64,000 nt of DNA, taken from positions 520,680,185-520,744,184 of the forward strand of contig NC_081414.1 of assembly GCF_030272615.1 (NCBI RefSeq), given 5' to 3'. The notes under the pieces are model-generated. The model saw nothing but the letters and a program-made list of their open reading frames with translations. It was not told where the DNA came from and did no database searches. Source of the stretch: Cryptomeria japonica. Its lineage: Eukaryota; Streptophyta; Pinopsida; Cupressales; Cupressaceae. Positions 46,142-56,950 of this stretch are shown here, piece by piece. Made by a program: the position numbers and the translations under genes. Numbering within the stretch: the first letter of the stretch is position 1; each line of letters begins with the position of its first letter.

Positions 46142-48511
46142 CTATCTCTTTGCCTCTCCCTCATCGTCGGGTGGAGGAGGTGGTGCCTACTGATAGACAT
46201 CCTGTCTGGGTGCCCTAGCTCCCTCAGATCAAGCCATATATTGAGAATATGATACAACCTGCTGCAGTACTGGGACTGCTACGCTATAAGCTACAACATA
46301 ATAAGTTGCATGACTCGTCTGATGAAGAACCTCTTGTTGAAGGGCATCTCGCTTTGCTCTTATCTTAGTGAGTTGTTGATCTCGCTCTGCCAGCTACGTC
46401 TGCGCCACTATCAACTATAACTGCAAACCTATCACCCTCACCCTCAAAGACCATACTATGTCTGGCACTGCCTGCTCTCTCCCCATCTCCCCCTCTCCAC
46501 CTCCCTATTAATCCCTTCACTGCCTAACATGCCTAGGAGTCACTCTCTCCTCTTCACCTCCAATCTTTTCTGCCCTAGAACCAACAGCCTCAACCCCAAC
46601 AACTCCTAAGGATCCACCCTCCCCTCTCTGTCGTTGTCGACCTCTCGTTGGTGCCCTGCTTCTACTAGTACCAGGATCACCTCATATCCATCTAGGTACA
46701 TCCGCTCTTCATCCCTATACCTGCACTTGTCCCTGTACCTGACCTGGTACCTACACTTGTGCTGGTGCATCCTCCTCAACCTCATCTATAAGAGGCGCAT
46801 GCTCTCTAGGATCTGTAAATCGAGGAAAAGGGTGTCTTTGAAACCAGTCTCTATACTAGGGCAATACCTTCGCGTCTACCAAATCCTCCAGGTACTCCCA
46901 TCTCTGCGACTATAAACCCGACAACTCATGTATGCTCAATGCATATGATAGTCTCGGTGCCCATCCTCATCTCTCATCCTCCCTATATCTAGCATATGAT
47001 GTGAACTCCTAAGATATACTCGGTGGTCTCCCATACTGTATAAAAAACCTAGATACTAAAAATCGCTCAATAATAGAAGTCAATCTATCGATCAGAGGTC
47101 TAGTCATAAACATATCTCTCTGTTGTACTTTCCAATCATCCCAGAGCTCTAGAAGCCTATATGGTCTCCATACTATAGCTATCAAGTCATCCAATTGCCT
47201 CCTCCAAAAATCACTCTTGCCCAGGTGGGGTTGTGTAACATAATTTGAATATTGGCATACGATAGGTTGTTGTGCCTCTCTCAAATCATCTACAATAGGT
47301 CTGCACACCAGGATATGCTCTCATGCCCATATCTACAAAACTAGGACACCTATTGCCATGCTCTTCCCCTCTCGATAGGCAATCTCATGCATCTCATGAA
47401 ACATATGAGCAAGTAAGCATGAACCCCAACCTAATCTCACTGGATGAGTCAGAAATTTCTCTATCATTCTACCCCATCCACATAAGAATCCATGTTGTCC
47501 TCTGTCAGGCATCACAAAACAACCAATCATGCCAGCCAAAACGCAAGCCAGAGGGTACTCTGCACCATACCTACTCATCAAATAGTCCCAAGTGATACCA
47601 CAATCAAGGATAGTCTCATCATGTAAAATACGTCTAAGAGCCTCAATTCCCAGCTGTGGAGTAGAATCATAATCTACCTTATCTCAAGCAAACAGAATCC
47701 TCAATATCCTGTAAATATCCTCCGGAGTGATCGTCATCTCTCCAATCAGCAAATGAAAAGTGGTATGCTCGAATGGAAATGCTCAACCAATACGGTCAAC
47801 AAACCATGATTCACATGGATATCGAGCATCTGTAACAAATATCCAAATCCACACAACCCTATGTGACCTATCTGTGCATCTGATAAATCACACATTAATC
47901 TCATCATTGATGGAAATATACATCGAAACTGAATACCAGGCAACTAAATCTATAAAATCGAACACAAAACTCATCAGTACGTGATCAACTTTGCCCTAAG
48001 AATGTGATAAACATGCTCAAGAATCAAAATTTACAAAATTGAAAATCAAAATTTGTTGTTTAGACCTTCAAAAATACTTGTTGTTTTCCATGCGAGTTAC
48101 CACAGACAAGCAGTTACCACAAACAAGCAGTTACCACAGACAAGCAACATCTCGTATGAGCAAACACAACGATCTACATGAGTAAACAGAACCAAACAAC
48201 AACTTTATACTGGTCCAACGATTAAATGGTCTCTCAAGAACATACTCGTATGATACAAGGGTGAACACCATACGATAGAACAAAACATGTTAGATACTCA
48301 TACAAGAAACAATTTAACACTGAACGATAAAACAATACACCACGACTTCAAATGAAATTCAAAATGAAAAATTCAACAAAAATTCAAAAAATGAGAAATG
48401 CACAAGGTTTGCGTTCAATCACTTACTACTGGGGCATAGTTCTGCAGCTGATTATGTCATCTTTGGTACTCGAATCGATGCTCTTGAATCAGAATTGTCA
48501 TTTTTCTTCAT
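46142..48511 (-). pseudogene. Antisense plant-mobile-domain (PMD) gene in Gypsy-D
   Basis: Minus-strand decayed gene, opposite to Gypsy-D. Proposed exon 1: ATG at 48511-48509 to 48427. Proposed intron: 48426 (GTAAGT) to 47950 (TTTTATAG). Exon 2: 47949-46142. Protein landmarks: GYLLQMLDIHVNHGLLTVLV near 47860-47780; after a frameshift near 47760, FHLLIGEMTITPEDIYRIL (47744-47690); then CGWGRMIEKFL, LGWGSCLLAHMFHEMH, and IWA-stop-EHILVCRP; further on SRFFIQYGRPP near 47050. These are the signature blocks of the PMD family (aminotransferase-like PMD, as in MAIN/MAIL1). The C-terminal part is Pro-rich, with a helical, Gln-rich piece and APPPPPDDEGEAKR before a stop. At least three stops and one frameshift are present. 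Confidence 0.75.
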
Positions 48512-48574
48512 AGGAGGTTTTTAAAATTTTGAACTTTGAGAGGTAAAAATGAATTGACAATGACACATGAACCC

Positions 48575-48582
48575 CTTATATA
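48575..48582 (-). promoter_or_regulatory. TATA box of the antisense PMD gene
   Basis: Minus-strand TATATAAG, 64 bp upstream of the proposed ATG. Transcription would be expected to start near 48548. No other frame on the minus strand could use it. Confidence 0.5.
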
Positions 48583-49460
48583 TCCCAAACCCTAATTTTC
48601 AAACTTTCTCCGATGGATATAAAATTTATACCCTTGCCAAAATCAAAATCTGACATTAATTTTCTAGTTGAAATTTCACAACGTTGACCACTTGGTATTT
48701 TCCTCTTTTGATCGCTTTTTTTGAATCATTTTGCACTCAATTCAACTCTAATCTCAAATTCAATCTTCAACATCAATCTTCATGCTCAAAATTATCACTG
48801 CTAAATCTTTTTTTCTCAAAAATGCCTAAAATTGTTGTACCCTCACTATCTTTCGATTTTGCTCCCGAGTGGGCATACTCATTACATCTTTTCAGTGATT
48901 AAAATTATTCAAAGTCGAGAAATTTTTCAAATATTCATCTAAAAGTCGAGCAAAAATCTTTTCAGTCAAAGAAAATCAATTAAACCTTGTTACTAGGGGA
49001 ATCTTAACTCAATCACATCATATTAAGTTGAGATTCTTCGATGTCAAATAAAGCAATCTCTATGGGCATAACAATTTGTGTCCTTATCTGAATCAATCTT
49101 CAAATTGATGTTTAGTTTCATCACATCAAATCAAGTTGGACATTCTCTCTTTGCTCAGTTGATTCTAGTTCAATCAAGTTCAGAACCGGTTTTATTTCTT
49201 CGCTCAATCTAGTTCAATAAAGTTCTAGATTAATGCTCGTTTCTTGATCAATCAAGTTCATGAACGGTATCTCGCTTTGCATCAGTCCTAGTTCAATCAA
49301 GTTCAGGATCAATATCGCTTTAATCAATTTGTTTAGTTTTATTGCTTCAAATCAAGCTGAACATCTCGCTCTTCATTGATTTGTGATCCATCAATTTCAG
49401 AACTGATATCTATTTGACATCAACTATTATTTGAACCAACGTGTTACTCGCACATTAATT
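48583..49460. other. Gypsy-D last internal segment
   Basis: No gene. From 49020 to 49440 a phrase close to CTAGTTCAATCAAGTTCA recurs about five times with 50-70 bp spacing, each near a TATC or TCGCT phrase. On the minus strand it is the upstream region of the PMD gene. Confidence 0.5.
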
Positions 49461-49474
49461 CAAAGAGGAGCAAA
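49461..49474 (+). promoter_or_regulatory. Gypsy-D polypurine tract
   Basis: CAAAGAGGAGCAAA directly before the 3' LTR start TGTAATACCC; close to the AAAGAGGGGCAAA-type tract of plant Gypsy elements. Confidence 0.8.
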
Positions 49475-50695
49475 TGTAATACCCTAAAAATGGTCACCTG
49501 AACCATGGGCCCCTAATCTCGACAACATCACCAAGGTCCTAACCAAAGGCAATTAAATCAACCCTGACCGCCTAATTAATTAATTCTTCAATCATTAATG
49601 TTACATGGCAAATAAATCACTCTATATTAATTAAATATTTATTTAATTAATTAAATCATTCCAAGCAAATCATTTTGATCAATTATCCTATTTATTTAAT
49701 TAAATATCCTAGCATATTTAATTAATAAAACAATTTGCATTTAAATCACAAAAAAATGAATTAATTTAAAGAAAACGAGGAATTAATTTACAAAAAGAGA
49801 TTAATCACAAAAAAAGGAATTAATCTTCAAAAGAAAGAGTTAAATTAATCTACAAAAGAAAAGAATTAAATTGAGAAAAGAAATCAAACTTAAGATATTT
49901 CTTTTTCTAAAAATTGAGATAACATGAGAAATTTCAGAAAAGCAATTAAATTGAATTAATCATTTTCTCTAAAATTAAAACTCAAAGCTTTTATTGAGGA
50001 AAGAGGTGCAGTTACATTGAAAAGTCTTTTTCTAAATAAAAATCTTGAGCTAATTTTATCTCATGTGCATGGAATCAACTAAATTTTATCCCAAGTGCAT
50101 GGAATCAACTAATTTTATCTCCAATGCAAACTCAAACTTATAATCTGAATGCATTCAATCAAGCTATAATTGGAATCTATCTCAAGATTAACTTAATCTG
50201 ACTCTCTATTATTTCAATTAGCCTAGATTGTGTTTTTTTCTTGAGGAATCTCAACTGCTTATTGTTAATTGATCTTGACCGTTGGTCTCTCTTTTGAGTC
50301 TCTATAAATTCAGCCCTTCATCTCTCATTCAAGACACCCTGGAGATTTATTGTTATTGTGCAGTTTTTGCTCTAGAGTCATTGAAGATATTGTGCTTTGA
50401 GATTATTGCATCTTAGTTTAATCATGATTGCTTGAATCCATCTAGCTTAATATTCATTCATCTAGCTTAATATTATGCCCATATAGATTAAATATTTTGT
50501 CTTGGTGTATTCTAGTCACTGGTATTGCTTAGACAAATCTGAGAGCAAGTCTATACTCGCATCTTTTAGAAGGCAATAGGTTGATTTGTTATGGTTTTAT
50601 ATTCATGATTATATTTGTTTAACCATGCATGCAATGACTTAATTGAAGTGTTGTGTCTTACAGGTTGCAGACTTTATCCACTTTTCACACACACG
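49475..50695 (+). mobile_element. Gypsy-D 3' LTR (G1)
   Basis: TGTAATACCC to CACACACACG, 1,221 bp; the last base is G where A is expected. The TATA box CTATAAAT is intact at 50302-50309. GATGG follows at 50696-50700, matching the left flank. Confidence 0.9.
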
Positions 50696-50816
50696 GATGG
50701 ATCCTTTCAAAATTCATCAGATCCATAGTGAAAATAGGTATCTCTTGGCATATCAAAATGGGACACCTTTTTCGCTGCCTAACAGCAGAAAACACCTAAA
50801 GCTTTTTACTCAGTAA
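50696..50816 (+). pseudogene. Gypsy-I integrase C-terminus, resumed after Gypsy-D
   Basis: Reading on from the left flank, FDSLWM continues as DPFKIHQIH, YLLAYQNGTPF and HLKLFTQ to a stop at 50814-50816. This is the ordinary Gypsy integrase tail, so Gypsy-D sits cleanly within it. Confidence 0.85.
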
Positions 50817-51655
50817 AGTAACAAGGAAATTTTGCACATATCTGCATACTCTTTGTGTCTTTTGAGTCTTTTCTTTTTGGTGTCTTTTGTCTTTTTGACA
50901 CTTGAATCTGCATCCAATGGACATGTGAAGGCACTTAGATATTTGGGATTTCTACTTCCATTGGTCATTTCAAAGAATTGCCAAAGGAAGTTCCTCAGTT
51001 AGAGCCAACTATTATTTTCAATTATGAATCAGTTTAGAATTGAGGACCCCCCTTCAATTTTTTTATTTTTCATGGCTTCAAAACCTCTAAAGCATTTCTC
51101 GAGATGAGTTTTAGTCTCTCGGAATGATGCTTCGAAACTCATGCTTATTAGTTCTAGGGGCTCATTTAGTATTTGGGTAAAGTTAGTTATTTTTCTTCCG
51201 ACTTGTAATTTGGGTTTCAAAACCCCAAATTACATATTGTTTTATGTTACTTCTAATTTAGTTTTGAAACCCAAATTACAAGTCATTTTGGTTTTACATT
51301 GATAGTTGAATTTCATATTTTAAAATCCAATGTGCAATTGGATGCACAATGTGTCTCAAAACTTGAAGTGCACCTCATTTATTCAACACAAACTCACATT
51401 TATGTTTTCAATTTTTGAGTTCTTTTTGAACTCTTTGTATTAGTTATTTTGCTTTTATGTTCATATTTCATTTCATTCACAATTTTCTCTGTCTTCTCAT
51501 TCATGCCTTTGAGTCGCTGGATTTTGGTGACAGCATCTTGCATTGATTTTTTAGTTTGAATTAGTAGGTATGTTATATTTTGTATTTTGCTTAGGGTTTT
51601 TGTTCTCTTGATTTTCTTTTCTTCCCAAACATTTGTCAAAACCATCATGTTGAGT
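50817..51655 (+). other. Spacer between Gypsy-I integrase and unit C
   Basis: No supported gene. Contains an inverted repeat (51200-51284). It belongs by position to the 3' internal region of Gypsy-I. Confidence 0.5.
51200..51284. repeat. Perfect 24-bp inverted repeat
   Basis: Arm 1 (51200-51223) starts GACTTGTAATTTGGG; arm 2 (51261-51284) is its exact inverse, ending CCCAAATTACAAGTC. The 37-bp loop contains a further CCCCAAATTACA that can also pair with arm 1. Confidence 0.85.
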
Positions 51656-52598
51656 GGAGCTTACTTTCCAATCAAACATTTTTCAACAGTGGTCTTCACC
51701 TAGTCATATCACTCCCTATTGCAGCTCGTGATCCTAAGTTTGTCCTAGTGGTAGTAGCACGCTTTGACAAAGAAACAAGGAGAGTCAAAGACTCGGATGG
51801 GAATGTGGTTATTAGATTACATGCAGAGTTCTTTGATAGAATTTTTAGGTGTCCAAATGTAGAGGAGTATGTTGATGTTTCTTTTAGCATGGTCAGGAAT
51901 ATTATGATTAGAACACTGTAAAATGTAATCTAAGAGTATAAACACTAATTTAATGGAGGCATCCAGAGATACAACTACAAGATGGCCTAAGTTTCTAAAT
52001 CGATGTGATTTTAGGGAGCAAATAGGAGACATGATAACTCTCCTAAGCACGGTCAAAGGTTTGCCCGCATCAAATGTAATTCAAGATTGGATGTTTCAAT
52101 TCATCCAAATAATCAAAAAGCATAGGAATATGATTTATTGGGGATAGTCAATTAACGACACACTCTATGAGTATCTATCCCATTTGAATACTACCCTGAA
52201 ATTCTATATGACTTCTTACTCGCTATACATTCTTGCATCTATGAGACATTTCCCTAGTCTTACCATGGAGGGAGACAAAAATGTTCTTCCTATTTATAAT
52301 TATTACCCTCAATTGACCTACAAACAAAGCTTGAATCATTTTCGAAGGGTCAATATTTCTTTCTTTGGAGAACTGATGTGCTTACTTAAAAAAAAGAGTT
52401 TCAGAGGAGGCCTGAAACACAATAAAGAAATATGGTTGTCTTTTTCTATAGTATCCCAATTTTTCTTCCATCGGGATTGGTTGATATGAAGGAGAACCTT
52501 TCATGTTACCCAGGTACCCAAGTGATAATATTTTTTCAATGGAGATGAGCTGAAATATCATAATTGTTCATGGTCAGCAACTAGAAGCACATAAAGTT
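51656..52598 (+). pseudogene. Unit C: third copy of the unrecognised ORF, N-terminal half
   Basis: Homologue of unit A's N-terminal half. DPKFVLVVVARFDKETR near 51730 matches DPEFVMAVANHFDPESR of unit A; NVVIRLHAEFFDRIFRCPN matches NKLIRLDEEFFDSVFQCPS. Then CDFREQIGDMITLLSTVKGL, TLKFYMTSYSLYILASMRHF against TLKFYMTSYLVYVATLIRHF, and QSLNHFRRVNISFFGE against ESHNHFQRVNDAFFGY. It continues to the point corresponding to 18440 of unit B, where element Z interrupts it. Frameshifts and stops are present. It lies downstream of the Gypsy-I integrase on the same strand, which suggests it is a third ORF of that element. Confidence 0.7.
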
Positions 52599-53301
52599 TG
52601 TTGACATTAAAGTTATCATTAATGTCAACAGTTGTAGTACTGGATGGACATGCAGAGATGATTGTGCTCAAGTCAAACCTGGTGAAGATGCATCATGATA
52701 TATGTCTCACAAGAAGATGAAGATCATATTGGTCAAAGATGCAGAAAGAATCAGATTGGCAACACAGAGAGAAAGTGCAGATGTAGAAATGCATAACACA
52801 CCGGGTTAGTCGCACTCAGTTGCAGGCAGTGTTAGTCACACAAGGGGGATACAAAAGGAAGGCATGGAGTATGTGCATTTGGAAGGCTACTGCAATAGGA
52901 TAAAGGTTGTACATAAGACGCTGGTTGGAGATGTGCATAACATGCAAGTTATCGCTATGCAGTTATAGGGAGTATTAGTCATAGGAGCACATAACACGCA
53001 ATATTCGCATATCACCCAAATGAGGAGATGGGTTGAGTTCATGTCATGGAGAGTTAGCATCATGTTCCCTATTTAGTTCTCAATGTGTTTCACCCATCAG
53101 ATTTGATCTATGCATGTTGCAGGCTAAAAAATGGTCAAAATGTCTAAGGTTGCAATATTTCAATGAGACCGTGTTTTTGTCTCATCGACATATTCCTTGT
53201 CGATGAGACATGGTCTATCACTATGACCCCTTTTATCTCTTATCCGTCTACTATTGCTATACCGATCGGTTCCCTTTTCAGTGAGATGGAGTGGATATCT
53301 G
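52599..53301 (+). mobile_element. Element Z LTR1, first part
   Basis: Starts TGTTGACATTAAAG and matches 59035-59737 closely, for example GGACATGCAGAGATGATTGT. It is interrupted at 53301 by element N, with ATCTG duplicated, and resumes at 56041. The part beyond 56046 matches 59721-59924. Confidence 0.75.
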
Positions 53302-56040
53302 TATTGGCTTGATGATGATTTTTGTAATGGATTACTTTATGTGTTGTCATTGATGGCACATATATACACACACATATGTTCACATTGTCATAGTCATCTT
53401 AGTTAAGGCAAACCAATACTACTCATAAGTATTTGTATTGCAAACCGGTATTATTTATATAGTTAAGTCCAACCAGTTTTGAAGGTGTCTAACTGGTATA
53501 TGTAGAAAACTGGTATATGCATGAATGGCATGACACCAGTTTGGAGACAAAAATGTGGTCTCACTCATATGTGTGTCTAGCTCATAGATCGATTGTAAGC
53601 ACACTTAGTTGTAAAGTTGTAAAATTTTATAAGTGTTGTCATCAATGCCAAAGGGGGAGATTGTTGGCTTGATGATGATTTTTGTAATGGATGACTTTAT
53701 GTGTTGTCATTGATGGCACATATATACACACACATATATTCACATTGTCATAGTCATTTTAATGAAGGCAAACTAGTACTACTCCTAAGTCTTTTTATTT
53801 TAAACCGGTATTATTTGTATAGTGAAGTCCAACTAGTTTTGAAGGTGTCTAACTAGTATATGTAGACAACCGGTATATGCAGGAATGGCATGACACCAAT
53901 TTGGAGATACTGCAGAGATCATCAAGGAAGCGAATGGAGGAAAATCGATCTATGAGTTGGAAGAGGTTAACTCTTAACCGATATCAATGTTCCAACCAAT
54001 TTCATTGATTGTGTGATGAGTTATTACCGGTCGTGATGAGTTATCCCTAACCGACAAATTTGGCAACAATTTGTGATGTGTTATGAAAGATTGTCTAGAT
54101 ACACTGCACCTAGGAAATTGTGATAAGATTCTTGAGCCGACATGAAATATAATGTCTATAAAATGACATTGTGATGAACTATATTTATGATGTGAAATAC
54201 GAGTGATGATTTGATGCAATTTACTGAAGGAATTGAAAAGTATGTCGGCATTGCAGTATTGATTGAGCAGAAGAGGATCTATACAAGCAAGATGTCCTAT
54301 TTTTAGATCACACCACCTGTTGTTTTCTAATTGTAGACACCTAAAAATGGTCAACGCTTGCGGAGTCATACTTTAACATTTGCGCATTGCCTTATCTTAG
54401 GTTTTTGCGTAGCATTAACATTTCTCCTATGTCACGCACTTGATCTTTTTCATTTGCGAACATCGAGTCATTCTTCTACATTCTTCTATCATCTCGCCTT
54501 CGAATTTGGTCTTGTTGACAACAATCTTCAGTCATGATTTTGGTCGATCTTTGTCCTTATCAATCTTGTCATATTGCGATTGATTCGTCATCGATCCTTG
54601 TCCTTTTCAATCATGTCAATTTGGTCAATTTGTCATTGATTTTTGTCAACCAACCTCAATCAAATCATTTATCAACACTGGTCATTTATCAATTCAAAAT
54701 CATGATCGAATCAACATTAATTATCTATCATCAAGACCTAATTGTCGCTCTTGCATGGCTAATTCATCTTCCAAGGTTTTATGATTTATTCATTTAATCT
54801 TGTTTGTCATTTTCCCTCTAGGTTAAATAATTTATTTATTTATCCTAAGTCTTCTTATCACAATTAAATGTTTATTTAATTGGCTAATTAATTCCTCCTA
54901 TTTTTGTAAATTAATTAATGAATGAGAAATTATTAATTAATTTACCTAATTTGCATCAATTTCCTAATTTCCAAGTCATCATTTCTAACCTAATTTTCTA
55001 ATTTCTCTTAAATTCCTAAATGTCTATTTCTATTTCAAAATCTTGTCATAAATCCTTGCATAGCAATTTGTCATAATTTGTCATAAAATTGTCATAAATC
55101 TTTGCATAGCAACATGTCATAATTTTGCTATTCTTGATTTGAATTTCCATTCGAATCACTATCATGCTAATTTGTTCATTTCTCCAATTTCTCTATAAAT
55201 TGGATGATTTTCTTCAATCAAATCCCTTGATTCTTGAATCCCGAATCCCTAATCAAACTATCGAACTTATGCTTCTAGTACTCTTGATCAACAAACCAAT
55301 ATCAATCTTGCTTTCAATTGTATGTTGTGCACTTGTAGGTGAGATCCACAAATCCATTTGAAGAGGAAAGAAGAACAATGGAGCCGCATGGAAGAAGCAT
55401 CCAAATCGTCATCTGGTTTGCATGAATATTTGCTTTTGAATGCTTTGTTTTTATGTCTCTATTGAGTGTGCTTAGGATTAGATCATTGCAATGTGTGATT
55501 GAGCTAATAATGAATAATATGTCCTTTTATATATTGCTTTGATGATTCCTATTTCCTATGCTACACTAATCACTACAACAGTTAAATCCCCTAATCAGGT
55601 AAGCTCTAACAAGCTTCATTATACAAATCCTCTAACAAGGTGATCCATTAGTTTGGGTTTGAAATCCTCTACCAAGGTTACTCCTAATAGGGTACTACAT
55701 TTAACAGGGTATAGCTCCCAACAAAGCTTTGGGATCTTTAACAGGATTCTCTCCTAGCATAGCACTTTGTAGACCTTAACGGGTTAGTTACCTATTACTG
55801 CAGATAGTTAACTTATGAGTCCCATCTCACCGTGGTTTTTCCTAGTTGGTTTTTCCACATATAAACACTTGTGTTATGGTGGATATTTTACTTGTTGTGG
55901 ATGCTTTAATATCACTTTGGATTGCATGCATAGTTATAAGAAAACTGGTTAACTATTTTTACCAGTCTGTGTTTGAAGTGGTATTGTTTTTGATGTCACT
56001 GATTCACCCCCCCCCCTCTCAGTGCTTTATAAGTCTATCA
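53302..56040 (+). mobile_element. Element N, internally deleted Copia element
   Basis: Bounded by ATCTG at 53297-53301 and 56041-56045. Left end: about 245 bp of LTR start (TATTGGCTTGATGATG). Then about 115 bp of the 3' end of the internal region with a purine tract AAAGGGGGAGA (53650-53660). Then a full 3' LTR starting TGTTGGCTTGATGATG at 53662 and ending CTATCA at 56040, which is split by a solo LTR (54332-55565). A deletion thus removed most of the 5' LTR and all genes. A C-rich run precedes its end (near 56006-56020). Confidence 0.8.
54332..55565 (+). mobile_element. Solo Gypsy LTR with CTAAT duplication, inside N
   Basis: Starts TGTAGACACCTAAAAATGG and ends TATGCTACA, 1,234 bp, flanked by CTAAT at 54327-54331 and 55566-55570. 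TATA box CTATAAAT near 55193-55200. The start is similar to G1 LTRs (CC-TAAAAATGGTCA) but the rest differs, so I take it as a related family. Confidence 0.85.
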
Positions 56041-56950
56041 ATCTGATTGATGTATCTTGATTTTGGTGTGAGTTTGTCTTTCGACAAGACTCACTTTATG
56101 CTTAGGCAGTCTTTGATGTCTTGGTCACATGCTTTCCCTCTGGTGGGGGCCTCGATCGGGCCTACTTTGTTAGACTATTCGCATGGCCATGAAGTGGTAG
56201 GATCTCTACGCTTGGTGTGATGTGTTCGTGTGGGGCTTGTGGTTGTGTGGGAATAAATGTGTTTTCAGCATAACTTGACCTTTCCGTAAGGCCCTTTCTC
56301 CCTCTTGGCGGTCGATGGAAGTCATGTCGATATGTGAGATCCCCGATGATGCGATATCATCATCTTTGTCAAGCCCACTTTGCTCTGCGTCTGCAGGAAT
56401 CCATGTGGCAACCATTTATTTGTCCACCCAGATCGTGACTTATTCATATGGGGCCCACTTTTCCCATGTGTTTGTGGGTATCCAATAGGCGATCATTCAT
56501 TGATCCATTCTAGTTTTGAGTTGTACATATGTGTCCCTTTGGTAATATAGCATTTAATGTTCTTTTTCGGTAAGAGGAGTTTCGGCAAGAACCCTTTTGC
56601 ATTTTATCGGATTGTGTGAGTTATACCGAAATGGGGCCCATGGTGGATGACTAAAGGCTCTGATGTGACACATTTACTGTCACATCAGCAAATGAATGTC
56701 CATATGTAGAGACATGTGTATTTGTTGGGGCCTATCTATTCCTTTCACCAAGACCTGCCCTTTCAGCAAGACCGAGCTTGTATCTTGTCGTCCATGGAAG
56801 ATACACCGAAATGATGCTTTTTCGGTGTCACTTGTGTCAAGTCCTGTCGACACACCTTTTCTTTTGGGTGTAACATGGCACTTTCCCATGACCCAAATCA
56901 GCTCTTGCAGACCTTTGGAAAGCTATAGTGATAAGAATTTTGCTTCATTG
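56041..56950 (+). mobile_element. Element Z LTR1, second part
   Basis: Resumes with TGATGTATCTTGATTTTGG, matching 59721 onward up to the Copia-3 insertion. The right end is not resolved: I found no clear CA plus PBS, so 56950 is approximate. Frames within (for example 56696-56953) are chance. Confidence 0.55.

Larger units (their letters stand above)
32252..50695 (+). mobile_element. Gypsy-D, complete 18.4-kb Gypsy element
   Basis: Both G1-family LTRs (32252-33514 and 49475-50695), a PBS, a purine tract and a 5-bp target duplication GATGG (32247-32251 and 50696-50700). The target is the integrase C-terminus of Gypsy-I, whose reading frame is restored across the element. Internal order: leader, gag, protease, G-patch, linker, RT, RNase H, additional RNase H, integrase, about 6.5 kb of 3' sequence. 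This order fits the Tat-type group of plant Gypsy elements with a second RNase H after the first. Stops throughout make it non-coding today. LTR divergence: five substitutions in the first ~140 aligned bases by eye. Confidence 0.9.

Noticed and set aside
45853-46257. Minus-strand frames of ~65 codons
   Set aside because: They lie at and beyond the stop of the antisense PMD gene and look like 3' untranslated sequence or its shifted frame.
46634-46915. Plus-strand 93-codon frame rich in Ser, Arg and Leu
   Set aside because: It is the complement of the Pro/Arg-rich C-terminal part of the PMD gene.
53302-53915. Simple tandem duplication of ~360 bp
   Set aside because: The two copies of the LTR start are separated by an internal 3' end and purine tract, so it is an internally deleted LTR element.
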